Below are positions 6,695 through 15,500 of a DNA stretch of 15,843 nt, in pieces. The DNA is from Candidatus Zipacnadia bacterium (GTDB lineage: Bacteria > Armatimonadota > Zipacnadia > Zipacnadales > Zipacnadaceae). Below the pieces are notes generated by a model. That model was given only the letters and a program-made list of their open reading frames with translations, searched no databases and was not told where the DNA came from. A program made the translations under genes and the position numbers. How positions within the stretch are numbered: the first letter of the stretch is position 1; every line of letters begins with the position of its first letter. Location of the stretch: assembly GCA_029821455.1 (NCBI GenBank), contig JALGTI010000030.1:1-15843 (forward strand), read 5' to 3'.

Positions 6695-7930
6695 GTGGTA
6701 GTCCTTGTGTTCAATTGTGGTAGTTCGTCGCTTAAGTATGAGCTATTTGAGACCGATCCTGAGCAGTCGCTTGCTGCGGGCATTGCTGACCGAGTGGTGG
6801 TACGGGCAGGCCGTGATGCTAGCCTCTATCACGAGCCAGCAGACGGCGAGCCGCTCGTGCTAGAATGTCCAATGCCTGACCACGAGGTGGCAGTCGGCTA
6901 TGTCCTGGAAGCCCTCACCGACAGCGAGCATGGTGTCATACGTGACCTGACGGAGATCGCCGCCGTCGGGCACAGGGTCGTCCACGGCGGAGAGCGCTTC
7001 GCGGAGTCGGTGCTGATTGACGATGACGTAATTGCCGCCATAGAGCAATTCGCCCGGCTCGCCCCTCTGCACAATCCACCCAACCTCCAGGGCATACGAG
7101 CTTCCCGCAGCCGTCTACCCAGCTTGCCGATGGTGGCCGTTTTCGACACGGCATTTCACCAGACTATGCCTCAGTACGCCTACATATATGGACTGCCGTA
7201 TGAGCTGTACGAGCAGCATGGTATTCGCCGCTACGGATTCCATGGTACGTCACACCGATATGTCAGCCAGGTAGCCGCCGAAATGCTGGCCCAGCGCGGT
7301 ATCCGCCCGCAGGATCAGCACATCGTCACATGTCATCTGGGCAACGGCTGCTCGATGGCGGCGGTGCTGGGCGGCAAGTGTATAGATACCACGATGGGAT
7401 TCACTCCGCTGGAGGGTCTGGTAATGGGGACGCGATGTGGCGATCTGGATCCTGCGGTCGTGCCGTATCTGTGCGAGAAGCTGGGCATTAGCGTCCGGGA
7501 AGTTGACGCGCTGATGAATGAGCGCTCGGGGCTGCTGGGTCTGTCGGGCGTCAGCAGCGATATGCGGGATCTGCGCCAGGCCGCCCAGAGCGGCGACGAG
7601 CGGGCCAAGCTAGCTATTGAGGTGTTCTGCTATCGGGTGCGCAAGTATATCGGAGCATACGCCGCTGCGCTGGGCGGAGTGGATGCGGTGGTCTTTACCG
7701 CCGGGATTGGCGAAAATGACGCCTATGTGCGGCGCCGATGTGTAGAGGGCTTAGAGACGCTGGGGCTGTGCCTGGACGGCAGCAGGAACGAGGATAAGGC
7801 TCTGCGTGGCCAGGCGGCGGATGTAAGCGCTGCTGACAGCCCAGGGCGCATCCTGGTGATCCCCACTGATGAGGAGTTGTTGATAGCGCGAGATACTGCG
7901 GCTATCGTGGGCGGTACATCTCTCGACTAG
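6695..7930 (+). CDS. ackA: Acetate kinase AckA
   Basis: AckA interconverts acetate + ATP and acetyl phosphate + ADP in the cytoplasm. With phosphotransacetylase it makes ATP from acetyl-CoA or activates acetate; no pta gene is in the window. The 411-residue protein is full length and intact. It has the N-terminal F-N-C-G-S-S-S-L-K-Y and G-H-R-V-V-H-G-G-E with Arg94. F-D-T-A-F-H holds Asp151, and G-F-H-G-T-S-H holds His183. Also present are H-L-G-N-G-C-S, a G-T-R-C-G-D-L-D-P segment, F-T-A-G-I-G-E-N, and T-D-E-E-L-L-I-A-R-D near the C-terminus. These match the catalytic Arg, Asp, His and Glu of the ASKHA-fold acetate kinases. It lies 79 nt after the coiled-coil gene. In many relatives ackA is followed by a DUF177 gene and rpmF; here that pair is absent. 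Confidence 0.96.
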   Translation: MVVLVFNCGSSSLKYELFETDPEQSLAAGIADRVVVRAGRDASLYHEPADGEPLVLECPMPDHEVAVGYVLEALTDSEHGVIRDLTEIAAVGHRVVHGGERFAESVLIDDDVIAAIEQFARLAPLHNPPNLQGIRASRSRLPSLPMVAVFDTAFHQTMPQYAYIYGLPYELYEQHGIRRYGFHGTSHRYVSQVAAEMLAQRGIRPQDQHIVTCHLGNGCSMAAVLGGKCIDTTMGFTPLEGLVMGTRCGDLDPAVVPYLCEKLGISVREVDALMNERSGLLGLSGVSSDMRDLRQAAQSGDERAKLAIEVFCYRVRKYIGAYAAALGGVDAVVFTAGIGENDAYVRRRCVEGLETLGLCLDGSRNEDKALRGQAADVSAADSPGRILVIPTDEELLIARDTAAIVGGTSLD

Positions 7931-7985
7931 AAGTTGTGTCAAAAACCACGCGCCCTGCTCCTCTCCATTCTAGTACATTAAACCC

Positions 7986-8011
7986 TTGACTTGTATCCCC
8001 CCCGGTATAAT
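7986..8011 (+). promoter_or_regulatory. Putative sigma70-type promoter with short, C-tract spacer
   Basis: A perfect -10 box TATAAT is at 8006-8011 and a near-consensus -35 box TTGACT at 7986-7991. The spacer is only 14 bp (7992-8005), below the optimal 17, and contains seven consecutive C (7997-8003). A start of transcription near 8018 would give a leader of about 50 nt before the GTG at 8068. No rival promoter of this quality was seen in the window. It separates the housekeeping genes from the large exported protein. Confidence 0.45.
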
Positions 8012-8053
8012 CTGTGGTAGAGTGTTGCAACAGTCTCATGTATCAAGACGCCC

Positions 8054-8059
8054 AGGAGG
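8054..8059 (+). promoter_or_regulatory. Strong Shine-Dalgarno AGGAGG
   Basis: AGGAGG is the best ribosome binding site in the window and lies 8 nt before GTG 8068. It decides this start over GTG 8014, which lies at or before the predicted transcription start, and over ATG 8077, which is 17 nt away. Confidence 0.75.
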
Positions 8060-8067
8060 TGCTGTCC

Positions 8068-11000
8068 GTGTTCACAATGCGTGCGCTATCTCGTCCGAGT
8101 CTATTGCTGAGCATTGGCCTGTCTGTGCTCGGCGCAGTTGCTGTCCTCTGCAGTGGCTTTCCCGCGACCGCCGCTGTCAAAGAGGGATGCTTCTACCTTG
8201 CAAACGGCGAGGTGCGGTTTGCGGTGTCCAAAGCGGACGGGCATGTCGTTGGGGCCTGGAATGTGCGGACGCGCGAGCGCTACCTGACCGATGGCGTAGA
8301 CCGCTATGTCTTGGAGACCAGGAGCGCCGATCCGGTAAGGATTGATGAGACCACGGATCGCGTGGTCCAGGTCGCCAGCAAGAAGCCGTTGCGCCTGAGA
8401 TGCCGCAATAGCGTCCTGCCGCTGACAATGGTGAAGGAGTACACGCTGGAGGGTGATCGCCTGGTCAAGCGCGTCACCTTCGAGCCGCAGGACCCCGGCG
8501 AGCAGGCCTTCCTCACGTATGTCTCATCAGTTGCGCTCGAGGAGCGTTTTGCGGAGACGGGATTCTACATCGGCGCCATTGAACTGACCGATGTTATCCC
8601 GGCGACGCGGATTGATGCGCCAAAGTCCGCCAAGCGCGATCTGGTGAGCCGACTGTTCCTCCTGTCCAACTTCCGGAAGGGATACAGCTTTGCCCACTAC
8701 CGCCACAAGATCAACGGACGGCTTTGTTTGCCCTGGGACTCGGGGTGGACCGAGAAAGCAGCGGAGCCCCAGTTCCTGCCTCCCTACGGCTGGGAGTTTG
8801 GCGTCTGCACCCAGCCGGTCGCGAAGCGCCAGAGCTTTTCTGCTGAGGTCCACTACAAGATCTTCAAGGGCTCGCAGATGCGGTTCTGGGAGGACTATAG
8901 GAACCTGCCGGAGATCAAGGCATGGTATCGCGACGTGGTCGGTGAGCGGCCGGAATGGTTCGACCGGGTGAAGTTGATGCTGCTTTGCGACTACGAGACC
9001 GGTCCTCATCCCCAGACCCTGCACCGGGTGAAGCAGGCGCTCGAGTTCGTTGACGAAGGCAACATCCTGACAGTGTGCTGGCCGATGGCCGGTTGGCCGG
9101 AGTATCCGTCATCCGGGATTGTCACCGGACTGACGGGGGCCAAGCTCCGGCCGGAGGCAATCCGCAGGCGAGTGGACCAGTATCATTCCCTCTCCCCACG
9201 AGTCAAGGTGATGTTCTATACTTATATGTTCAGCGCCCAGGAGGTCACGAGGGTATATCAGGAGCATCCGGAGTGGTTTATGAATCGGAACAAGCAGGGC
9301 GACGAGGAGTCCGCTTACGGGGGTGGTGTGGCGAACTACCTCACCATGATCTCCGCGCCGGGCTGCAGCGATTACTTCCTCAAGATGTACGACGACCTCG
9401 TGCGCACTTACAACCTGGACGCAGTGTATCTGGACTTTGGTTCCTCACAGAACTCGCGGATTGACTGGGAACGCAACCGGGTGGACCAGCCGACCGACTG
9501 GTTCGACTTCTACAGCCAGTGGCGTCTCAACACAAAGCAGATCGGCCCGGAGCAGGTGCTGTTCTTCGGAAGGACGATGCCGTTCAGCGACGGTGGCTTC
9601 ATGGAGCTGGGCAAGAACACCATCAACGGCGAGAGCTGGCGGATCGGGGCGAACTATGTCTATGCCGTCAAGGTCATGCAGAGTCTCGACCCCCGGCGCT
9701 GGGTGGCCCCGCTGTACTGGAAAACCTCGGAGGACCCCTTCTTCACCAACTATCTCGTCGGCATGGGGCTTAAACCGGGGCACGACAGGTTCGTCTTCTT
9801 CCCCACCGGTCTGCCCGGCGTGCTTCCGTACGTTAACGCCGCCTATGAGACGCGCCACGTACGGCTGCTGGACACGGAGGTATCGCCCTCCTGGCGGACG
9901 GACCCCAGTGTCCAGCTAGAGGTCTACCCGCTGCGCCAGGGCGAGGCCGCATTCATCTTCCTTGTGAACCACACGGGACAGGCGGGGCGCTTCACGGTCT
10001 CGGTGGACACTGCGGACCTCGGCTGTCGCCCTGGGCGGAAAGCCTTCGTATGGCTTTTCACGCTCTCAAACCCGCTCGTGCGGACTGGCAAGCTCAGCGA
10101 GGCCATGCAGAAGGCGATCTATCGTGACACGAGCTGGGGCTTGGATCTATGTGTGGCGCCCTCGTGCCTCGGCTCTCGAAGGCTTGAGCGCAAGCTCTCG
10201 CTGGATCTGGAGCTGCCTCCGGATGTCCTGAACATGGGAATGGTGACCCATTCGCCGGCGCTGGTGTACTCGGTCAACGGCAGGCGCACCAACTTCTGGC
10301 AGCCAACCAGCTTGGATGTGAGCGTGACGGGACGCATTGACCGCGCGGCCAGTCAGGTGACTCTGCAGGCAGACTGCCGGCAGGAGAAGGCGGAACTCCT
10401 GGTCTGCATCCCGCCGGAGTGGCACCCGGAGCAAGTCACCGGTGCCAGTGGGTTCAAGACGGTGTTCATGGGGCGGCCGTTTGTCCTGGTGCCGGTCGGC
10501 CCGGGTAAGAGCCGGATCACCATTTTCTGCTCCCGGACCGCACAGACCGCGCGTGTGAGGAGCGTCGAGGTCATGCAGGCGCCCCAACCCGGCGGGGAAG
10601 CACGGTTCAAGGTCACGGCAGAGGGCGCCGCTCCCGCCCTGTCCGTGACGCTGACCAAGGATGGCATACCCTGCTACCTCAATGAGGTTGCGCCATCACC
10701 CGACGGCGCCTTTGCTCTGCCGATCCCGGAAGACATCGAGGGTGGGGACTACGTCATGATGGTGAGCACAGGCGCAGGCGGCAGTGTCACCTTGCCGCTG
10801 GCGATCCCCGCCGGCCGACCGGTGCAGCCCCCGCGCACAGCCTCCCGCCCGCCGTGGGGCCCCAAACAGAAGCAGGTGAGCGAGGTCAACCGGGAGGTCG
10901 GCGGCCTCAAAGTCCTGCAAAGTGGCACTGAGACCTTCAGTGAGTTCGAGGGGACGGATGATACTGTGGCCAGCGTCCGGTTGGACGGCAGCGTACGCCT

Positions 11001-12108
11001 GGAGGCGGGTACGCGGGACGAGGCGGTGGCCTATACTGGATACGCGGTCGCAGGGGTGGAACTGGAGGGTGCGAAGGCGCTCGACCTGCGTGTGGCCAAC
11101 ACCATCTACGGGTCGTTTCATCTGCGCGGGCCTAATCTGCTGAACACCCCGAACGTGCCGGCCTTTGCCGGCGTCGCGCTCGATTTCCACACCGACCAAG
11201 CCTACGCCAAGCGCGTGCTGTTGTCCTTGAGCGCCCATAAATCCCCGACCAGCCTCGCGCTACCGTCCTGGGGCGCAGCCAGGCAATTCGATGAGCTGCT
11301 GCTCCTCAAATCATTTACGGCAACGCAGGACCAGTTCACGCTGGACCTGACCCAGTACGCCCCAACTGACTGGGACGGACGGGTGTGGTTCAGCGTGTTG
11401 TGCTACAACCTGACCCCGGCCAGGCGGCTGGCCGTGGAGCTAGCCTCCCCGCAGGGCACTGGCCAAGCCGCCATCGTCGGAGTGGACTTTCGCACGTTGA
11501 CGCAAAAGCGAGAGGTTACCATACCCCGGCTCGAAGGCACGCCCACAGACGACGTATTGATCCAGAGCGGCGCCAGGGTGAGCGACTTCACCCTGGTTTC
11601 CAGCGGAGCTGCGCCGGGGGACGAGACCGAGGCCTATCTGGCATACACCCAGGATGGTATCCACGTCCTCGTAAGAGTGTACACCGACAAACAGAAGCTG
11701 GAGACCGGTTTCGCCCACAGGGAGAACCGCATCTGGCTGGACGATTGCGTGGAGATCCTGCTGAGCCCCGACGTTAACCAAAGCTACTTCCACTTCATCG
11801 CCAACTCCGAGGGGGCCAAATACACCGGCTATAACGAGCCGTCCAAATTCCCCAACGAGCGCACCCTTGACGCCCCGTGGAACGTGACGCCCTCCCCGCT
11901 GAGGGCCGGCTACTGGCAGCTCCGCTTTTTCATCCCGTTCTCGACACTGCGGACAACGCCGAAGAGCGGAGACCGCTGGGGGATGAACCTCTGTCACCAC
12001 GAGGCGGCCGCGGGCTACTTCCACGTCGCCCAGAATAGCTCATGGTCGCATTGCCCCAGCGGGTGGTTCACGAGGATAGAGGAGTTCGGCACACTCATCT
12101 TCAGGTAG
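8068..12108 (+). CDS. Giant exported glycosidase-like protein: beta-sandwich, GH36/GH31-like TIM barrel, CBM9-like C-terminus
   Basis: The protein has 1346 residues. A signal peptide (about 1-33) has a long hydrophobic core and ends near A-T-A-A. Residues ~35-290 form a beta-rich domain resembling the galactose-mutarotase-like N-terminal domain of GH36-type enzymes (L-A-N-G-E-V-R-F-A-V). Residues ~300-600 look like a TIM barrel with many aromatic residues. V-Y-L-D-F-G (Asp456) sits where clan-D enzymes place a nucleophile at the end of beta 4. N-G-E-S-W-R (Glu522) is a possible second acid. Beta domains follow; the last ~185 residues match a CBM9-like/DOMON-type module, with W-L-D-D-C-V-E-I-L, a G-Y-W-Q-L-R-F-F-I-P-F stretch, G-D-R-W-G-M-N-L-C-H and F-G-T-L-I-F at the end. 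It probably acts on an extracellular glycan. Family and substrate are unknown, and catalytic assignments are inferred from pattern only. Confidence 0.8.
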   Translation: MFTMRALSRPSLLLSIGLSVLGAVAVLCSGFPATAAVKEGCFYLANGEVRFAVSKADGHVVGAWNVRTRERYLTDGVDRYVLETRSADPVRIDETTDRVVQVASKKPLRLRCRNSVLPLTMVKEYTLEGDRLVKRVTFEPQDPGEQAFLTYVSSVALEERFAETGFYIGAIELTDVIPATRIDAPKSAKRDLVSRLFLLSNFRKGYSFAHYRHKINGRLCLPWDSGWTEKAAEPQFLPPYGWEFGVCTQPVAKRQSFSAEVHYKIFKGSQMRFWEDYRNLPEIKAWYRDVVGERPEWFDRVKLMLLCDYETGPHPQTLHRVKQALEFVDEGNILTVCWPMAGWPEYPSSGIVTGLTGAKLRPEAIRRRVDQYHSLSPRVKVMFYTYMFSAQEVTRVYQEHPEWFMNRNKQGDEESAYGGGVANYLTMISAPGCSDYFLKMYDDLVRTYNLDAVYLDFGSSQNSRIDWERNRVDQPTDWFDFYSQWRLNTKQIGPEQVLFFGRTMPFSDGGFMELGKNTINGESWRIGANYVYAVKVMQSLDPRRWVAPLYWKTSEDPFFTNYLVGMGLKPGHDRFVFFPTGLPGVLPYVNAAYETRHVRLLDTEVSPSWRTDPSVQLEVYPLRQGEAAFIFLVNHTGQAGRFTVSVDTADLGCRPGRKAFVWLFTLSNPLVRTGKLSEAMQKAIYRDTSWGLDLCVAPSCLGSRRLERKLSLDLELPPDVLNMGMVTHSPALVYSVNGRRTNFWQPTSLDVSVTGRIDRAASQVTLQADCRQEKAELLVCIPPEWHPEQVTGASGFKTVFMGRPFVLVPVGPGKSRITIFCSRTAQTARVRSVEVMQAPQPGGEARFKVTAEGAAPALSVTLTKDGIPCYLNEVAPSPDGAFALPIPEDIEGGDYVMMVSTGAGGSVTLPLAIPAGRPVQPPRTASRPPWGPKQKQVSEVNREVGGLKVLQSGTETFSEFEGTDDTVASVRLDGSVRLEAGTRDEAVAYTGYAVAGVELEGAKALDLRVANTIYGSFHLRGPNLLNTPNVPAFAGVALDFHTDQAYAKRVLLSLSAHKSPTSLALPSWGAARQFDELLLLKSFTATQDQFTLDLTQYAPTDWDGRVWFSVLCYNLTPARRLAVELASPQGTGQAAIVGVDFRTLTQKREVTIPRLEGTPTDDVLIQSGARVSDFTLVSSGAAPGDETEAYLAYTQDGIHVLVRVYTDKQKLETGFAHRENRIWLDDCVEILLSPDVNQSYFHFIANSEGAKYTGYNEPSKFPNERTLDAPWNVTPSPLRAGYWQLRFFIPFSTLRTTPKSGDRWGMNLCHHEAAAGYFHVAQNSSWSHCPSGWFTRIEEFGTLIFR

Positions 12109-12137
12109 GGGATTGGCCTGTGCGCGAATCGAGCGGA

Positions 12138-12152
12138 GGGCCGCGGAGGCCC
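12138..12152. repeat. Small inverted repeat GGGCC/GGCCC
   Basis: A 5-bp perfect stem with a 5-nt loop begins 30 nt after the stop of the large exported-protein gene. It lacks a T-run. It may be a weak mRNA 3'-end structure. Confidence 0.4.
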
Positions 12153-12162
12153 AATCGGAACT

Positions 12163-12185
12163 GGATGCTATCCTGGAAAGCATCC
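12163..12185. repeat. Inverted repeat GGATGCT/AGCATCC
   Basis: A perfect 7-bp stem (12163-12169 with 12179-12185) encloses a 9-nt loop, just downstream of the GGGCC hairpin. Two stems in tandem after a stop codon suggest an RNA 3'-end or processing structure. No T-tract is present. Confidence 0.45.
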
Positions 12186-12494
12186 CCGTGGATGGTATGC
12201 AACAAGGCACGGCGTCCCAGGCGATGATGGATCCCTGGAGGGAATAGATCGTTGAGCTGATCCTGTCGCTACTGTGAGAGGGTCGAAGAGGGGTCTGTGA
12301 GATCCAGCCTGGATGGCAGAGGCGAAGCTACAGGCAATGGCACCAGCCGCAGATTCTGCTCGGTGGCCCGGTCTTGCCCTCTATCCAACAGCCCCTCAAG
12401 CAGCCTCCCGAAACAGTGTTTTGTGCTGCTGTTACGCTATTTCGACGCTCGTGCCCGTTTCCTTTCTCTGAGTTTGTGAATAATTGGGGCTAGG

Positions 12495-12515
12495 CGGCAG
12501 GAGAGAGCAGTGCCG
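12495..12515. repeat. Inverted repeat CGGCA/TGCCG in the leader of the second exported protein
   Basis: A perfect 5-bp stem with an 11-nt purine-rich loop lies 45 nt before GTG 12560. It may fold in the leader RNA. It does not match a riboswitch class I recognise. Confidence 0.3.
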
Positions 12516-12544
12516 AGGGGGAAAAGAGCATTGCAGTTCGGATG

Positions 12545-12552
12545 AAAGGGGA
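12545..12552 (+). promoter_or_regulatory. Shine-Dalgarno-like AAAGGGGA for the GTG start at 12560
   Basis: AAAGGGGA lies 8 nt before GTG 12560. The alternative ATG at 12542 includes this site in the coding sequence and has no well-spaced site of its own. Confidence 0.5.
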
Positions 12553-12559
12553 TACACTC

Positions 12560-15500
12560 GTGAAAAAGGCGTCAATTGCCTGCGTTCTGCTGTTTCTGTT
12601 GTTTCCTGGGATGGTATGGGCACAGGAAGGTGCCCTGCGGATGTTTGTCGAGTGTGAGGGCGGCTTCGAGTATGGACAACTGAAGTGGGCCGGCGCGCAC
12701 AACTTCGGTATGTTCTCTCAGCATTATGGTATGTACGCCCACATGGGGGAGCACAAGTGGGATGTCATCAAAATCCGCCTCCCCCAGGCACTTACAGCGG
12801 GCAGCTATCGTCTGTTCGCCCGGGTGTTCTACCACTGGCAAGCCCCCAGAGGTCCCAACGTTATCGAGGTGGGCCTGAATGGCCGTACCCATCGCTTCAC
12901 CTGGGATAACAGCGTCGGCGGGCCCGTGTGGCTGCCAGGGCGGGTGTATGAGGTGCCCGAGGCTGGTGACCAGCTCACATTACGGGCGCTTAAGGTCACG
13001 CAGAAGTATGCGGCGGTTGACTGCTTCTATATCACCAGCGACCTGACCGAATCAGCCCCGCCTGAGGCGCTGCCCGAGGGCGACGTATACTCCCTCGATA
13101 ACACACCGCCACAATATGCCGGCGAGATCGTAGAACCGGCGCTTGAGGTACCAGAGGTCAGCGTCATTGCTGACCGCCCTGACTGGCGACTCCCTGGCAT
13201 GTACCTCCGTAGTGACCGCCCGCTCTTACGGCTGCGCTACAGCAGCACTGACACGGTCAGCCGCGTGCTCAACATCACGGGAAGGGTGGTTGACTATTAC
13301 GGCGGCGAGGTCCAGCAGATAAGCCGTCGGGTTGTAACCCGGGGCCGCGACTTCTTGACTATCAACATCCCCATCCACATGCGCAAGTTCGGCCCGCACC
13401 GGGCCGAGGTGGAGATAGCGAGCACTGACGGGCTGGTTGATGAGAGCTTTCAGGTGATGTTTGGATTGCTACCGGACGGAATCCCTGCGGCCCCCAAGCC
13501 TGATTCGCTATTCGGTATGCACACGGGGTTCAGCGAGTTCTACATTAATATCGCCGCCCGGATGGGGGTGAAGTGGACGCGCTGCTGGAACGTTGGCGTC
13601 GGCACCACCTGGACTGCCGTGGAGCCGCAGCCAGGCCGTTGGCGTTGGCAAGATGACCGGCTCCAGATGTGCCTGGATCAGGGTATCATTCCCATCGGCC
13701 TGTTGGAGCTCAAGCCTGACTGGGCGCCCAACTACTTGGCCGATGATGGCGACAAGGGCCCGTGGCTGAACTACATCAAGCACGTCGTGGCACATTATGC
13801 GGGCAAGATTGACCATTGGGAACTGTTCAACGAGCACTATGGGACGGGTTGCCCCCGCGAAACGCAGATAGCCTTGGGCAAGAAGTATGCCGGCTTCCTC
13901 AAGCTAGCTGGGCCAGTCATCAGGCAGGCCAATCCCAATGCCAAGATAGTCGCGCCCTGCGGCACCGGCCCAGAGTCGGCCAGCGCCCTGGGCTTCTTTG
14001 AGGGCTTTTTTGCGGCCGGCGGTCTCAAATACACCGATTTCCTCTCCGGCCATTTCTACATCGGCAGCGGTGGTAGTCACCCGATTGATAGAGACCGCCA
14101 ACTTGACGAATACATGGTGGCGGTCAGGGAGATGCTGGACCGCTACGGCGGCCAGGACATTGACATCTGGGACACCGAGTCCGGGATGGGGCCGATGGAG
14201 AGCTTCTACCGCGACCGCAGAATTCCCTATGGGTACTTCAGCGGTGCCGGCTACACACCGCGTGCCCCGGTGCCCCGTGATGTTGCTGTTGATATGATGG
14301 CGCGGTTCGCAGTTGTCCATCTGTTCAACAATGTGCGCTGGTTCTACTACGAGCTTAACGGCAACTACGCTTACTCCTGGGCCCTCTGCGAGGCCACACT
14401 GGATCCGCTGCCGCCCGTCTACGCGTACGCCTTCTGCGCGGCGCTACTAGAAGATGCCAAGCCTGTCACGCGCCTCGCAATACCGGGCCCGCCAGGCTCA
14501 ACGATCGGCTTTGCATTCAAGAAGGATGGCAAGCAGATTGCCGCCGTCTGGGGGCTGGGCTTGAAGAAGGGTGAGAAGCGCACTCTCACCGCACAACTCG
14601 ACCCAGGAAAGGTCAACCTCTATGATCCGTTGGGCAATGTAGTGACCTCTGCTGAGACCGACCGGGTAGTCATCGAATGCGGGCGGACACCAACTTTCAT
14701 CCAGGCCACGCAAGCCGACGTGGATTTGGTCAGTGCCCTGAACAACGCCGACCTCGCAATAGACACTAGCGAGGTCCCGCCGCTGCTGACGATGGACTGG
14801 AACCTGGCCGGCGCTGGCTCTGAGAATCCGCCGCAGGTCACCGCCAGCTCCACGGCAGATGGCTACGACCTCGCTCGCGTAAATGACGGCGTGACCGAAG
14901 GCTATGGTGAGGAAGCTGACACCTGGGCCTCCGCTGAGGGCGATGGTCAGCACTGGGTTGAGTTCCGCTGGGACAAGCCTCTATCCATTGACAAGGTCGT
15001 CCTATACTGGGCCCAGCGCTACCAGCCTAACCGCTATGTGGTGCAGTGGTGGGATGGCAGCCAGTGGCACAACACCTCCTTCTATCCGAGGTGGCGTCAG
15101 CCCGGCCAACCTGTCGAGAACTGCTGGATCAATCGGGTGACGACGGATAGACTGAGGGTCGTTCAGGATGCCGGTGGCGGCTCTCCCGAAACGCCCAACA
15201 CGATGTACTTGGTCGAGTTTAAGGCTTTCACATTACCCCTCGTCAACGGCCCGCAGGATATCACGGCTGATGAGCTGGCGAGGATGTACTCGCCCGATGA
15301 GGAAGGTTTCATTCGCGACTGGCTGGTGGCCGGGCCGTTCCCCAGCCCGGGGACCCGCTGGACCAAATCGTCGGGCTGGGACCGGGACTTTCTGCGCCGC
15401 CCCTGGACTGGCACGGAGGGCGAGACCGGCATCCGCCCATACTGCGGCAAGAGCCATGCGGTTAGCTTCCCGCCGACCGAGGACGAGGTATGGACGCCGA

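Larger units (their letters stand above)
12113..12277 (+). other. Short relic-like ORF interrupted by an in-frame TAG
   Basis: From TTG 12113 the frame reads 44 codons of plausible, helix-forming protein (R-I-E-R-R-A-A-E-A-Q-S-E-L-D-A-I-L-E-S-I-P) to D-P-W-R-E and a TAG at 12245-12247. The same frame then continues I-V-E-L-I-L-S-L-L to TGA at 12275. The composition looks coding-like and could be the remains of a small regulator or antitoxin-sized protein, but no family is recognised, there is no clear Shine-Dalgarno, and chance is possible. Confidence 0.2.
12109..12559 (+). other. Intergenic region between the two large exported-protein genes
   Basis: About 450 nt hold no convincing intact gene. 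The left part contains a short relic-like ORF and two small inverted repeats. The middle shows no clear structure beyond AGCAGC/GCTGCT repeats around 12390-12425. The right part contains an A+T-richer patch with AATAAT near 12480 that could be a weak -10 element, but no matching -35 box was found. A hairpin lies at 12495-12515 in the presumed leader of the next gene. No T-run follows any hairpin, so no intrinsic terminator is called. Confidence 0.6.

Noticed and set aside
8014..8067. Upstream GTG 8014 as start of the first exported protein
   Set aside because: It lies 3 nt after the TATAAT box, at or before the expected transcription start, and would add 18 residues before the signal peptide. 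AGGAGG points to GTG 8068.
9445..9858. 137-codon open frame on the - strand
   Set aside because: Shadow of the TIM-barrel region of the large exported protein in a high-G+C sequence.
10696..11238. 180-codon open frame on the - strand
   Set aside because: Antisense shadow of the first exported protein; no start signal and no domain.
12297..12479. 60-codon + strand frame in the intergenic region
   Set aside because: Low-complexity Ser/Arg/Leu composition, no Shine-Dalgarno and no recognisable motif.
13904..14320. 138-codon open frame on the - strand
   Set aside because: Antisense to the catalytic barrel of the GH39-like protein, whose + frame stays open for more than 3 kb.
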